A stretch of DNA of 64,000 bases from Pseudomonas sp. ADAK13 (GCF_012935715.1 NZ_CP052860.1:620001-684000); one strand, 5' to 3'. Shown: positions 39,324-49,605, counted from the stretch's first letter. The notes: generated by a model not told the origin, from the sequence alone. Numbers and translations: made by a program.

Positions 39324-39751
39324 GTTTTTCCCCTTCAATTGATAAAAAATTCATTGATCAGGTGCAGGACCACTCTAGCAAGAGTACCGGCCTTGCGCAG
39401 CCCGGCTGACCCTCACGACGTGCGGCAAATCGCCCCTTGCAGAGCGAATCTGCGCGACAGACGGGGCTTCGAGCCCTGCAAGAAAAATTACCCAACGCCT
39501 GCGAAAAAGCCTGCACCTGTCTAGGACAAGTGTTTGCCGCAGAAATGCCGTGCCCCTTGTAACAGCCTGAAATGCTTGATTTGAGTAGGCACAGGCTTTG
39601 CTGTTAAATAGGCAGCGTGTCGCCACCGTTATTTTTCGCGGTAGCGACATAGGCTGATACCCGTGCACGTGCCCAACGCCTCCCATTGTTCAGAAGCGAA
39701 CCGTGCCAGTCAGCTCTTCCTCGTGATCCGTCTTAACGTGAGTTAATCAAA
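39324..39751. other. Divergent intergenic region between dps and a cold-shock gene
   Basis: 428 bp without a credible gene. It holds promoters for two divergent genes that I cannot place with confidence. One hairpin is clear: TGTCGCCACCG (39618-39628) with CGGTAGCGACA (39639-39649), one mismatch and a 10-base loop, about 100 bp before the cold-shock gene. It may lie in that gene's leader. Confidence 0.5.
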
Positions 39752-40354
39752 ATGTTGAAAATCGTCCACCTGCTAACGGGCGCCGCAGCTTTGCTGCTGT
39801 CCTTTATCCCCAGCCTGCGATCAGAAACCCTGCCTTACCTGCAACAACCTGACGCTCTCTACCTGACCTTCTTTGGTCTTCTTAACCTGACACTGGCTCC
39901 AGTCATTCCTTACTGGAACAAAGGCCCGCGTCATCAACTGCAAAACCTGGTCAGCGCCCTGCTGGTCCTGTCTGTTGTCGTGCAAACCCTCACCCTGCTG
40001 GCGCCTATGCCTGAAGTCGGTGGCCACCCGGCCGTCCTGCTCAGCCTGGCAATAGCACTGGTCGCCATCGTTCTTCATCTGGCCATCAGTTTTTACCGTT
40101 CCTCCCCGGCCGCTGCGTCGCAAACCTACGACATGACCAACCGGGATACCGGCACGGTCAAGTGGTTCAACACCTCCAAGGGCTTCGGCTTTATTTCCCG
40201 GGATTCGGGCGACGATATCTTCGTCCACTTCCGGGCGATTCGCGGCGAAGGCCATCGCGTCCTGGTGGAAGGCCAGCGCGTGGAGTTCTCCGTGATGAAC
40301 CGTGACAAGGGTTTGCAAGCTGAAGATGTGATCGCCGCGTTGCCGCGTCGCTGA
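39752..40354 (+). CDS. Membrane-anchored cold-shock domain protein
   Basis: A 200-aa protein. The N-terminal half has about four hydrophobic segments (about 5-22, 36-55, 66-86 and 94-114). The C-terminal half (about 131-197) is a full cold-shock domain with RNP1 KGFGFI and RNP2 IFVHF. The domain should therefore be held at the inner membrane. PAO1 has a cold-shock gene in the same place (PA0961), from memory. An internal ATG at 40133 could give a free 73-aa cold-shock protein, but no ribosome site is obvious. Confidence 0.88.
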   Translation: MLKIVHLLTGAAALLLSFIPSLRSETLPYLQQPDALYLTFFGLLNLTLAPVIPYWNKGPRHQLQNLVSALLVLSVVVQTLTLLAPMPEVGGHPAVLLSLAIALVAIVLHLAISFYRSSPAAASQTYDMTNRDTGTVKWFNTSKGFGFISRDSGDDIFVHFRAIRGEGHRVLVEGQRVEFSVMNRDKGLQAEDVIAALPRR

Positions 40355-40370
40355 TTCCAGCCCCCCGAAA

Positions 40371-40411
40371 AAAGAAACCGCGATGCAGCCTGGCTGCATC
40401 GCGGTTTTTTT
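40371..40411 (+). terminator. Terminator of the membrane cold-shock gene
   Basis: AAACCGCGATGCAGCC (40375-40390) pairs with GGCTGCATCGCGGTTT (40392-40407), followed by more T. It lies between convergent genes and could serve slyX too. Confidence 0.92.
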
Positions 40412-40434
40412 ATGCCCGGGCATTCACCCCTGCA

Positions 40435-40641
40435 TTAATAATGAGGCGGCGGCGCCTCTTCCTCGGACGACTCGAACTGGCCGCCCATTTCTTCCTGGCG
40501 CTTGAGTAGCGCCGTCATCTGCATCTGCAGGCGTTCGACCGCCCGTTGCTGGGTAACCAGGATGTCATTGAGGGTCTCGATGGTGTCGTCTTGAAAGGCC
40601 AGGCGACTCTCCAGGTCCATCACACGGTCTTGAAGATCCAT
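40435..40641 (-). CDS. slyX: SlyX family protein
   Basis: A 68-aa coiled-coil protein, [20 protein letters not shown], with heptad-like hydrophobic spacing through residue 50 and the C-terminal PPPHY typical of SlyX. The function is unknown. It lies 3 bp after the HIT-protein gene, probably one operon. Confidence 0.92.
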   Translation of the reverse strand: MDLQDRVMDLESRLAFQDDTIETLNDILVTQQRAVERLQMQMTALLKRQEEMGGQFESSEEEAPPPHY

Positions 40642-40644
40642 GGC

Positions 40645-41079
40645 TCAAGCCTCCAGGAACGTAAAGTCAGCCGGCAGGATCTCGCGCAGACGTGCACGAA
40701 TCACCGCCACTTGCTCGTCGCTGTAAGGCTTCGCCGGATGCTTGCCCCAGACCGGCGCCGGCCACGCGGCGTCATCGCGCCTGCGCACGATCACATGCAC
40801 GTGCAGTTGGCTGACCACGTTGCCCAGGGCACCAATATTCATCTTGTCGGCGCCAAACCCTTCATTAAGCAACTGCGCCAGCGCCGTGCTTTCCTGCCAC
40901 ACCCGCTGCTGGTCAGCGACATCCAGTTGAAACACTTCGCTGATACCGTCTATGCGCGGCACCAGGATGAACCAGGGGTAATTTGAGTCATTGGACAGCA
41001 GCAGCCGGCACAGGGGGAAATCCCCGATGGGCAAGGTGTCTTGTTGAAGACGTGGATCTAAGGCGAACACAGCAGTCAC
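40645..41079 (-). CDS. HIT family nucleotide hydrolase
   Basis: A 144-aa histidine-triad protein. The motif reads QLHVHVIVRR, so the first His of the H-x-H-x-H triad is Gln, a form common in this proteobacterial subgroup. Members hydrolyse dinucleoside polyphosphates or nucleotide conjugates; the substrate here is unknown. It is co-directional with slyX. Confidence 0.9.
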   Translation of the reverse strand: MTAVFALDPRLQQDTLPIGDFPLCRLLLSNDSNYPWFILVPRIDGISEVFQLDVADQQRVWQESTALAQLLNEGFGADKMNIGALGNVVSQLHVHVIVRRRDDAAWPAPVWGKHPAKPYSDEQVAVIRARLREILPADFTFLEA

Positions 41080-41953
41080 TCCCGTTCGGCGGGTCAGGTT
41101 TCAGGCGCCCAGCATACCTGCGAATGCCCGGCGCTTCACGGCGAATGCACCGGGCCAAATACGCGCCCAAACAGGACGCCATGAAAAAAAGCGCACCATT
41201 TCGAGACAGGTCAATATTTCGGCTACGCTAAATGACCAACGCACCTTCTTTCAGTCAAAGCCAGGACGCGTGACAGGCTTCAAGCACCTGAGCCAGAGGG
41301 CTTTCCAGGCGCGAACAGCAGCCTGGAGCAAAAATGCAGCAAGGGCACCACTGCACCAAAATGACCCATTTGTGCCTCAAAGGGATCCGCCGACTACCCA
41401 CAGAACGGGGTGAACCGGTAACGTTTTGCTCTGGTGCAGGTTTTATGCACCACCGAACAGGAGTACAGCAGGCGCGTCAAGGCCAAACCAAACGGCGTAA
41501 AAAGCCCGTGCTTATGCGGTTTTTACAGGGCATTGACAATTTTCACGAAAAAATCACATTCAGTTACTCGTTTGTGCACGCTTGTTGCATTCACCCCCAT
41601 ATGGTCGACAACAGCACCGGCGGGAAGCAGGTGTTTCGCGACAGAAAACAACAGCGGGTCAATGCTTTTCAGGGAAGTGTTAAAACTTTCAAGGGTGACT
41701 TTTCCACCCTGAACTCAAGGTTTTAAAACAGTATTGAAGTTGTCAGTTCGGTTACATTCGAACTGTAAATTTGCGACATGGACATAGCAATTTACGACAG
41801 GCTCGTAAAGAAGCTGAAAGGATAGATGGGCAAGTATCGCCAATATTGTCAGCGTGATATAAGTTTGCGCCGACACAAAAAAGAAAGAGCCGCCCAGACA
41901 AAAATATAGGTGGGACGGCAGTACTCTTCCTAAAACCAAAGGAGCAAATCACG
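41080..41953. other. 874-bp region upstream of the OprD-family gene
   Basis: I see no convincing gene; a 130-codon open frame at 41334 lacks a ribosome site and family features. AT content rises towards the porin gene, which fits a long regulatory leader. Notable sites: TGGTGCA-N7-TGCACCA (41432-41452), TGCACCAAAATG near 41351, and two copies of ATTTRCGACA 21 bp apart (41769 and 41790) inside a looser dyad (41763-41800). Confidence 0.5.
41432..41452. promoter_or_regulatory. TGGTGCA/TGCACCA dyad (NtrC-like halves)
   Basis: TGGTGCAGGTTTTATGCACCA is a perfect 7-bp inverted repeat with a 7-base spacer. The half-sites match those of NtrC sites (TGCACCA and TGGTGCA) but in the reverse order. No sigma54 promoter was found downstream, so the link with NtrC is weak. 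Confidence 0.35.
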
Positions 41954-43225
41954 ATGCGCGTGATGAAGTGGAGCATGATCGCCCTGGCTGTTTCAGCAGG
42001 CACCTCGCAGTTCGCAATGGCGTCCTCTCAGGACGACTCCAAGGGCTTTGTTGAAGACAGTACCTTCAGCATCAACACTCGCCTCCTGAACTTTAGCCGC
42101 GACTTCCGTAACAACGACACCGGTAAAAGCCGCGTCGACGAAACCGGCCTGGGCTTCAACGGCCTGTACCAGTCGGGCTTCACCCAAGGCACCATCGGTG
42201 TGGGTGTCGACGTGATCGGTCTGTTGGGCGTCAAACTGGACAGCGGCAAGGGTCGTTCCGGCACCGGCCTGTTTCCAACAGGCTCCGACGGTCGCGCTCA
42301 AGATGATTACTCCAAAGGCGGCGGCGCAGTTAAGTTCCGTATCTCCGATACGGTCCTGAAAATCGGCGACCAGTACACCACCGCACCTGTATTCGCATCC
42401 GATGACAGCCGTCTGCTGCCTGAATTGCCACAAGGTATCTCGTTGACCAGCAACGAGATCAAGGGCCTGAAACTTGAAGGCGGTCACTTCACTTCGAGCG
42501 TGGCGCAAGCCCAGACCTACCGCGACAGCCTGGGCCTGACAAAAACTGACTTCATCGGTGGCGTCTACGCCCTGACTCCAGAAGTCAGCGCCAGCCTCTA
42601 CTACGCGAAGACCGAAGACTACTGGAAGAAAACCTACGCCAACCTGAACTGGACCCATGCGCTGAGCAATGAACAGTCCCTGGCGGTCGACTTCAACATC
42701 TACAGCACCAAAAGCGATGGCGCTGGCCTGCAACGGGCTGAGAAGGACGGCACCACCAAACTGGATAACCGTGCCTACAGCTTGCAAGGTGCGTACACCA
42801 TCCAGGCTCACACCTTTACCCTGGCCTACCAGAAGGTTAGCGGTGACGGTGACTACGGCTACGGCGTAGACGGCGGCGGCACGATCTTCCTTGCCAACTC
42901 CATCGCTCGTTCCGACTTCAACGCTGAAGACGAGAAGTCCTTCCAGGCTCGCTACGACCTGAACATGGCGACTTTCGGCGTTCCAGGCCTGAGCTTCATG
43001 ACTCGCTACGTTAAAGGTACCGGCGCCAATACCGCCGACACTTCGAACGGTAAAGAGTGGGAACGTGACATCGAAGCCAAGTACGTGATCCAGAGCGGCC
43101 CGGCCAAAGACCTGAGCCTGCGCGTACGTCAAGCCACTTATCGCTCCAGCGATGGTGTGTACTACGGTTCGGCGTCGATCGACGAACTGCGTCTGATCGC
43201 GCAATACCCGCTGAACATCTTGTAA
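41954..43225 (+). CDS. OprD family outer-membrane porin
   Basis: A 423-aa specific porin for amino acids, peptides or organic acids. The signal peptide is MRVMKWSMIALAVSAGTSQF, cut after AMA. The mature protein starts with a FVEDSTFSINTRLLNFSRDF strand, typical of OprD proteins. AAGGAG lies 9 bp before the ATG. It is at the place of oprD (PA0958) in PAO1, but orthology to OprD rather than another family member is not certain. Confidence 0.92.
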   Translation: MRVMKWSMIALAVSAGTSQFAMASSQDDSKGFVEDSTFSINTRLLNFSRDFRNNDTGKSRVDETGLGFNGLYQSGFTQGTIGVGVDVIGLLGVKLDSGKGRSGTGLFPTGSDGRAQDDYSKGGGAVKFRISDTVLKIGDQYTTAPVFASDDSRLLPELPQGISLTSNEIKGLKLEGGHFTSSVAQAQTYRDSLGLTKTDFIGGVYALTPEVSASLYYAKTEDYWKKTYANLNWTHALSNEQSLAVDFNIYSTKSDGAGLQRAEKDGTTKLDNRAYSLQGAYTIQAHTFTLAYQKVSGDGDYGYGVDGGGTIFLANSIARSDFNAEDEKSFQARYDLNMATFGVPGLSFMTRYVKGTGANTADTSNGKEWERDIEAKYVIQSGPAKDLSLRVRQATYRSSDGVYYGSASIDELRLIAQYPLNIL

Positions 43226-43270
43226 TTGGCAGTTTGATTGCAGCGATGACTTAGGGCCTCGGCCCTAACT

Positions 43271-43309
43271 AAAAAGCCGCTCACTTGTTCGCAAGTGAGC
43301 GGCTTTTTT
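43271..43309 (+). terminator. Terminator of the OprD-family gene
   Basis: AAAAAGCCGCTCACTTG and CAAGTGAGCGGCTTTTTT form a strong stem with a small loop and a T-run, about 45 bp after the stop. Confidence 0.93.
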
Positions 43310-43416
43310 ATTGCAACTTAATCTCAACACCTGGATAACTAGCAAGCTAACTATCTAGTTTAACACCACGCATCAAACCTGACACATCGGACAAGTTTGA
43401 CACGCAAGTCATACCC

Positions 43417-44259
43417 TCACTTCGCAGCAGTTTCCTGCATCACGCGAATAACCCGCTGCGGGAACGGAATATCGATCCCTGCGCCTTTTAAACGGTCACG
43501 CGCCAGTTCATTGAACATGAACATCACGTCCCAGTAATCCGACGTTTTGGTCCAGACTCGCAGGGATACGGTGATTGAACTGTCGCCCAGGGTCGAAACC
43601 ACGGCTGCCGGTGCAGGATCAGCCAGTACCCGTGGATCCTTGGCCAGTTCCAGCAATACTTCACGCGCTTTCTGCAGGTCGGCTTCATAGTCGACACCCA
43701 CGTCAAACACCACCTTGCGGGTCGGCTGACGGTTGGTGTTGGTGATGAGGCCGTTGGACAGGCTGCCGTTTGGGATGATCACCGTCTTGTTGTCGCCGGT
43801 GCGCAACACGGTGTGAAAGATCTGGATGCTGTCGACGGTACCGGAAGTGCCCTGGGCTTCGATCCAGTCACCAATGCGGAACGGACGGAACAACAGAATC
43901 AGCACGCCGCCGGCGAAGTTCGCCAGGCTGCCTTGCAATGCCAGACCGATGGCCAGGGTGGCGGCACCGATCGCGGCAACGAACGAGGTGGTTGCCACGC
44001 CGATCATCGAGGCCACGTTGACCACCAGCATGACTTTGAGCGCAATGTTCGCAAGGCTGGTAATGAAGTGTTGCAGTGCCAGGTCAGCATTACGCAGTGC
44101 CAGCAAACGCCCCACTCGGTGGGTCAAGACGTTGATCAGCCACCAACCGATGGCCAGGGTGACCACCGCCAGCAAAAATCGGCTGCCATATTCCATGATC
44201 ATCGGTAACCACGACTCCGAGGTCTTGATCAAGTGATCCACTTCAGCGTTCAAATCCAT
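43417..44259 (-). CDS. Small-conductance mechanosensitive channel (MscS family)
   Basis: 280 aa with three membrane segments (about 20-45, 60-85 and 90-115). The third, pore-lining helix is AAIGAATLAIGLALQGSLANFAGG, rich in Ala and Gly as in MscS. The beta domain follows with GDWIEAQGTSGTVDSIQIF. It opens under hypo-osmotic stress to release solutes. The length is near that of E. coli MscS. Confidence 0.94.
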   Translation of the reverse strand: MDLNAEVDHLIKTSESWLPMIMEYGSRFLLAVVTLAIGWWLINVLTHRVGRLLALRNADLALQHFITSLANIALKVMLVVNVASMIGVATTSFVAAIGAATLAIGLALQGSLANFAGGVLILLFRPFRIGDWIEAQGTSGTVDSIQIFHTVLRTGDNKTVIIPNGSLSNGLITNTNRQPTRKVVFDVGVDYEADLQKAREVLLELAKDPRVLADPAPAAVVSTLGDSSITVSLRVWTKTSDYWDVMFMFNELARDRLKGAGIDIPFPQRVIRVMQETAAK

Positions 44260-44313
44260 CTACGTTCTCCTGTTTACCGGATGTACGGCTTTATTTATGC
44301 CCACATAACAAAT

Positions 44314-44329
44314 GAGCCCCGAAGGGCTC
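44314..44329 (-). terminator. Hairpin after yajQ
   Basis: GAGCCC and GGGCTC pair; on the minus strand the loop is TTCG and ATTTGTT follows. It lies about 65 bp past the yajQ stop. Confidence 0.6.
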
Positions 44330-44394
44330 AATCGTTTCTGCAGGTTCTGGGCGTGGGACGTCAAAAACGCCCTCAGGTTCCCGACGGGGGGCAC

Positions 44395-44880
44395 TCAGTC
44401 GCGGAAGTTATTGAACTGCAGCGGCATGTCGAAAGCCTTGGCGCGCAAGGCAGCAATGGCCTCTTGCAAATCGTCACGCTTCTTGCCGGTGATGCGCACC
44501 TGCTCGCCCTGGATCGCGGCCTGGACCTTGAGCTTGGCGTCCTTGACGTGAGCGACGATTTTCTTCGCCAGCTCCTTGTCGATGCCCTCTTTGAACACGA
44601 CTTCCTGCTTCATCAGCTTGCCGGAGGCATACGCGTCCTTGATTTCAAGGCACTGTGCATCGATCTTGCGCTTGACCAGGGACAGCTTGAGGATCTCAAT
44701 CATCGCTTCAAGCTGGAAATCGGCTTCTGCGGTCAGGTTGACGGTGAGGTCTTTTTCCTTGAACTCGAAGCTGCCCTTGCCCTTCAAGTCATAACGACGA
44801 TCCAACTCCTTGACGGCGTTCTCGACGGCGTTGGTGAGTTCGTGCTTGTCCAGTTCGGATACCACGTCGAACGACGGCAT
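44395..44880 (-). CDS. yajQ: YajQ family nucleotide-binding protein
   Basis: 161 aa, beginning [20 protein letters not shown], the family hallmark, with two RRM-like halves. A Xanthomonas relative binds cyclic di-GMP and acts with a LysR regulator; binding here is inference. It is upstream of mscS in the same order as PA4395-PA4394. Confidence 0.94.
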   Translation of the reverse strand: MPSFDVVSELDKHELTNAVENAVKELDRRYDLKGKGSFEFKEKDLTVNLTAEADFQLEAMIEILKLSLVKRKIDAQCLEIKDAYASGKLMKQEVVFKEGIDKELAKKIVAHVKDAKLKVQAAIQGEQVRITGKKRDDLQEAIAALRAKAFDMPLQFNNFRD

Positions 44881-44927
44881 GTAATTTCTCCAATAAAAAG
44901 GGGCGCGGCTCAGTAGAGATGGAGCAC

Positions 44928-44949
44928 GCCCGGGCTAAAATGCCCGGGC
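44928..44949. repeat. GCCCGGGC inverted pair
   Basis: GCCCGGGC (44928-44935) and again GCCCGGGC (44942-44949), separated by TAAAAT. Each is self-complementary, so they form a hairpin on either strand. It lies between the divergent yajQ and panE genes; its role is unknown. Confidence 0.6.
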
Positions 44950-44999
44950 ATTATAGCGGTTCTTTCGCCTCGTTCACTGCGGGCAGCCTTACGGAGTAA

Positions 45000-45923
<924 letters not shown>

Positions 45924-45969
45924 GGCACGCGCTACCCTGCCTGCTTGTTCCTTTGCAGCGAAAACCTCG

Positions 45970-48006
45970 ATGCCACTGCGCCAGCGTCTCGAAAATCTAC
46001 CGGTTGGGCAGAAACTGCTGGCGGCCCTGCTGGTTTTGTTGACCACCGTGTTGCTGGTGGCCAACCTGACCTTTATCAGCGCCGCCTACTGGATCTCCCA
46101 GGAAAGCATGGCCCCCCAGGCCTTGCAGGCCATCGGTCGGCTGGTGTCCAACCCGTCGCTGGCGGCCGAGGCGCTGGACTCACCGCTCAAGGCGCAAACC
46201 CTGCTGGATGAACTGACCAGCTACTCGCCATTACGGGCCGCCGCCTTATATGACGGCGAAGGCACCCGCCTGGCCCAGTTGCAACACGCCAATCGCCTGC
46301 ACCTGCCCGACAATTACCGCGAGATTGAAATCTGGCGCGCCACCGAGTTTCGCAGCAATCAAGTGATCACCATTCCCCGTGCCGGCCAACCGTCCGGGCA
46401 TTTACTGCTGGTGGCCAGCAGCGAACTGCCGGTGGCCTTCTACACCGGGACGTTCACCGCCAGCCTGGGCATCCTGATTTTCAGTGTGCTGCTGTGGCTG
46501 GTGATCGCCCGGCAGATCAAGCGCCTGATTACCCGGCCGATCCATGAATTGGAAGAGTTGTCGCGCCAGGTCACCCGGGAAGAGAACTACGCCCTGCGCG
46601 CCGGTCGCGGCAACCACGACGAAATCGGCAGCCTCGCCGAAGCCTTCAACACCATGCTTTCGCGCATCGAAGCCCGCGAGCAGCAACTCAAGCGCGCGCG
46701 GGACGATTCCCAGGCCGCCTACGATCAAGCCCAGGGCCTGGCGGAAGAAACCCGCCATACCAACCGCAAGCTGGAGCTGGAAGTCCAGGTGCGCAGCAAG
46801 ATCGAGAAAAAACTCACCGGGTTCCAGAATTACCTCAACAGCATCATCGACTCGATGCCCTCGGCGCTGATCGCCCTCGACGAACAGCTCTACGTCACCC
46901 AATGGAACCAGGAGGCCAGCGCACTTTCCGGCACCCGTCTGGATGAGGCGCTGAACCAGCCGATCTTCCTCGCCTTCCAGCCGCTCAAGCCCTTCCTGCC
47001 GCAGATCAAGGCCACGGTGGAGCAACACACTGTGGAGCGGATCGAGCGGGTAACCTGGGTCAAGGATGACGAGCCCAAGCACTACGCCCTGACGTTCTAC
47101 CCGCTGATGGGCGGTGCCGGGCGCGGCGTGGTCATCCGGATCGACGACATCACCCAGCGCCTGTCCCTGGAAGAAATGATGGTGCAGTCGGAGAAGATGC
47201 TCTCGGTCGGCGGCCTGGCCGCCGGCATGGCCCACGAAATCAACAACCCGCTGGGGGCGATCCTGCATAACGTGCAGAACATCCGCCGCCGGCTGTCGCC
47301 GGAGCTGCCAAAAAACCTCGAGCATGCCGAACAGGTGGGCATCGAGCTGGAAACAGTGAACCGCTACCTGCAAAGCCGCGAAGTGCCGCAGTTGCTCGAC
47401 GGCATCCAGCAAGCCGGCGCCCGGGCGGCGAAAATTGTCACCCACATGCTCAGCTTCAGCCGCCGCAGCAATCGCCAGATGGCGCCCTGCGATCTACCGG
47501 CGCTGATTGACCAGGCGGTGGAAATTGCCGGCAACGATTTCGACCTCACCGTCGGCTTCGACTTCAAGGGCCAGGCGATCATCCGCCAGTTCGACCCGCA
47601 ATTGGGCCCGGTGCCCGGCACCGCCAACGAACTGGAACAGGTACTGCTCAACCTGCTGAAAAACGCCGCCCAGGCGATTCATCAGCGCGAAGATGACAGC
47701 GAGCCCGGGCGTATCATCCTGCGTACCCGGCTAAACCCGCCGTGGGCGGAAATCCAGGTGGAAGACAACGGCATCGGCATGAGCGAGAACGTGCGCAAGC
47801 GCACCTTCGAACCATTTTTCACCACCAAGGAGATCGGCCAGGGCACCGGGCTCGGGTTGTCGGTCTCGTATTTCATCATCACCAACAACCACAAGGGGCA
47901 GATGGAAGTCCATTCCACCCTCGGCCAGGGCACCTGCTTCACCTTGCGCCTGCCCCTGGCTGGCAGCCAATTGCCACCCAACGAACTCACTCAACTGGAG
48001 CGCTAA
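45970..48006 (+). CDS. Membrane sensor histidine kinase
   Basis: 678 aa. Two membrane segments (about 15-40 and 160-182) flank a periplasmic sensor. HAMP (about 183-235), a coiled linker, a PAS region (about 285-390) and a HisKA domain follow, with phospho-accepting H422 in AAGMAHEINNPLG. The ATPase domain has N box LLNLLKNAAQAI, DNGIGM and GTGLGLS. No response regulator is adjacent. It matches the place of PA4398 in PAO1, a kinase tied to motility and biofilm. The signal is unknown. Confidence 0.93.
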   Translation: MPLRQRLENLPVGQKLLAALLVLLTTVLLVANLTFISAAYWISQESMAPQALQAIGRLVSNPSLAAEALDSPLKAQTLLDELTSYSPLRAAALYDGEGTRLAQLQHANRLHLPDNYREIEIWRATEFRSNQVITIPRAGQPSGHLLLVASSELPVAFYTGTFTASLGILIFSVLLWLVIARQIKRLITRPIHELEELSRQVTREENYALRAGRGNHDEIGSLAEAFNTMLSRIEAREQQLKRARDDSQAAYDQAQGLAEETRHTNRKLELEVQVRSKIEKKLTGFQNYLNSIIDSMPSALIALDEQLYVTQWNQEASALSGTRLDEALNQPIFLAFQPLKPFLPQIKATVEQHTVERIERVTWVKDDEPKHYALTFYPLMGGAGRGVVIRIDDITQRLSLEEMMVQSEKMLSVGGLAAGMAHEINNPLGAILHNVQNIRRRLSPELPKNLEHAEQVGIELETVNRYLQSREVPQLLDGIQQAGARAAKIVTHMLSFSRRSNRQMAPCDLPALIDQAVEIAGNDFDLTVGFDFKGQAIIRQFDPQLGPVPGTANELEQVLLNLLKNAAQAIHQREDDSEPGRIILRTRLNPPWAEIQVEDNGIGMSENVRKRTFEPFFTTKEIGQGTGLGLSVSYFIITNNHKGQMEVHSTLGQGTCFTLRLPLAGSQLPPNELTQLER

Positions 48007-48008
48007 CC

Positions 48009-48587
48009 ATGGGCTTTCGCCTGTCGAAAATTTACACCCGTACCGGTGACAAGGGCGAAACCGGCCTGGGCGACGGCCGCCGCGTACCCAAGGACCATCC
48101 ACGGGTGGAGGCGATTGGCGAAGTGGATGCGCTGAACAGCCAGCTGGGTCTGTTGTTGGCAGGCCTGGAGGAACAGAGCGGGCAACACCCGGCGCTGAAG
48201 GATGTGATCGAGGTGCTTACGCCCTGCCAGCATCGACTGTTTGACCTGGGCGGTGAGTTGGCCATGCCGGTGTACAAAGCGCTGAATGCCGCGGAAGTCG
48301 ACCGTTTGGAAGCGGCGATTGATCGCTGGAATGAAGAGGTCGGGCCGCTGGAGAACTTCATTTTGCCGGGAGGTTCGGCGCTGATTGCCCAAGCCCATGT
48401 GTGCCGTAGCCTGGCCCGCAGCGCCGAGCGGCGGTGTCAGCACCTGAATGCGGTGGAACCGTTGGAAGGCGTAGGGTTGGCGTATATCAACCGGCTGTCG
48501 GACTTGCTGTTTGTGGCAGCACGAGTGATTGCCAAGCGTCAGGGTGTTGCGGAGATTTTGTGGCAGGCGGCCGCGAAGCCGCACTGA
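48009..48587 (+). CDS. PduO-type cob(I)alamin adenosyltransferase
   Basis: 192 aa. It adenosylates cob(I)alamin to make adenosylcobalamin. The N-terminal ATP motif is YTRTGDKGETGLGDG (about 9-23), and the C-terminal part has RSLARSAERRCQ. It starts 2 bp after the kinase stop, so it is translationally coupled. Why it sits with a kinase gene is unclear. Confidence 0.93.
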   Translation: MGFRLSKIYTRTGDKGETGLGDGRRVPKDHPRVEAIGEVDALNSQLGLLLAGLEEQSGQHPALKDVIEVLTPCQHRLFDLGGELAMPVYKALNAAEVDRLEAAIDRWNEEVGPLENFILPGGSALIAQAHVCRSLARSAERRCQHLNAVEPLEGVGLAYINRLSDLLFVAARVIAKRQGVAEILWQAAAKPH

Positions 48588-48608
48588 CGCTTACTGACTG
48601 ATTGAGAC

Positions 48609-48640
48609 TTGTGGTGAGGGAGCTTGCTCCCTCGCCACAA
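48609..48640. repeat. Short REP-type hairpin
   Basis: TTGTGGTGAGGGAG and CTCCCTCGCCACAA pair (one G-T pair) over CTTG. It is a different REP type from the REPINs above. It lies between the convergent adenosyltransferase and Nudix genes and may act as a two-way message end. Confidence 0.75.
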
Positions 48641-48660
48641 CAAGCGCCCCGGCCTGGTCC

Positions 48661-49605
48661 TTAAACCTCAGGCCAAAACGCCCTAATCCCTGCCACACCT
48701 TGAGCACCGACTTCCCACGCCTTTTCCAGCTCGGCAGGCCCAACCCCACCGAGCAGGAACACCGGTTTGCTGAAGCCGCTGATCAACTGCTGCGCCTGCT
48801 CCCAACCCAACAGCTGGGCATCCGGATGAGTCTGGGTCGGCTGCACCGGCGACAACGTCACGAAATCCACGCCCATCAATTCCGCCAACGCCAATTCCTC
48901 AGCATTGTGGCAAGACGCCGCCAACCAGCGGTCCTTGGGCAAAGGTCGCCCTTTGCTGGCGTACTTGCGCAGTTGCGCCGAGGTCATGTGCCAGCCGGCT
49001 GCGGGAAAATCCCCCAGCCATTCAAACGGCCCTTTCAGCATCAATTGCGCCTTGCCCGCACACAGGCCCACGGCGTCCACCGCCAGGTCGCGGTACTTGG
49101 GGTCGTAACCGTTGGGGGCACGCAACTGAACCAGCTTGATGCCGCCAGCGATGGCTTTTTGAATGCCGCGCAACAGCACGGGGGTTTCCAGCTCACCCGG
49201 GGTGATCAGGTAGTGCGCCGGCAAACGCGCCGCCGCAACGATCGGCGCATTGGCCGCCGGAAACTCGTAGTTCGGCAGGTCCCGCGGGGCGACCCATTCA
49301 AGCGGCTGCCCTTCGGCACCGTGGGGTTCGCCGGTGAAGGCCGAGACTTCCCAGACATCCAGCAACACCTGTTTGTCCGGGTAATCGTGCTGCACCTTGA
49401 TCAACGGACGAGCCGTTGTGACCTGGATACCCAGCTCTTCCTGCAACTCACGGGACAGCGCGGCAGCGACCGACTCATCGGCCTCCACCTTGCCACCGGG
49501 AAACTCCCAGAGGCCACCCTGATGCTGGGTATCGGCGCGGCGCGCCAGCAGAATCCTGCCGTCGACACCCCGGATGACCGCTGCTGCTACATGAACTCGT
49601 TTCAC
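48661..49605 (-). CDS. Nudix hydrolase fused to a ThiE-like domain
   Basis: 314 aa. The N-terminal half is MutT-like, with a full Nudix box at residues 38-60 (G38, E44, R52, E53, E57). It hydrolyses oxidised nucleotides such as 8-oxo-dGTP in MutT. The C-terminal half (about 135-314) is a thiamine-phosphate-synthase-like TIM barrel (AIAGGIKLVQLRAPN, GVDFVTLSPVQPTQTHPD). The fusion is usual in pseudomonads (PA4400 type). The ThiE-like half probably does not make thiamine. Confidence 0.92.
   Translation of the reverse strand: MKRVHVAAAVIRGVDGRILLARRADTQHQGGLWEFPGGKVEADESVAAALSRELQEELGIQVTTARPLIKVQHDYPDKQVLLDVWEVSAFTGEPHGAEGQPLEWVAPRDLPNYEFPAANAPIVAAARLPAHYLITPGELETPVLLRGIQKAIAGGIKLVQLRAPNGYDPKYRDLAVDAVGLCAGKAQLMLKGPFEWLGDFPAAGWHMTSAQLRKYASKGRPLPKDRWLAASCHNAEELALAELMGVDFVTLSPVQPTQTHPDAQLLGWEQAQQLISGFSKPVFLLGGVGPAELEKAWEVGAQGVAGIRAFWPEV

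Noticed and set aside
41334..41726. A 130-codon plus-strand frame upstream of the OprD-family gene
   Set aside because: No ribosome site, mixed composition with many His/Cys/Arg, and no domain; codon use is unlike the neighbours.
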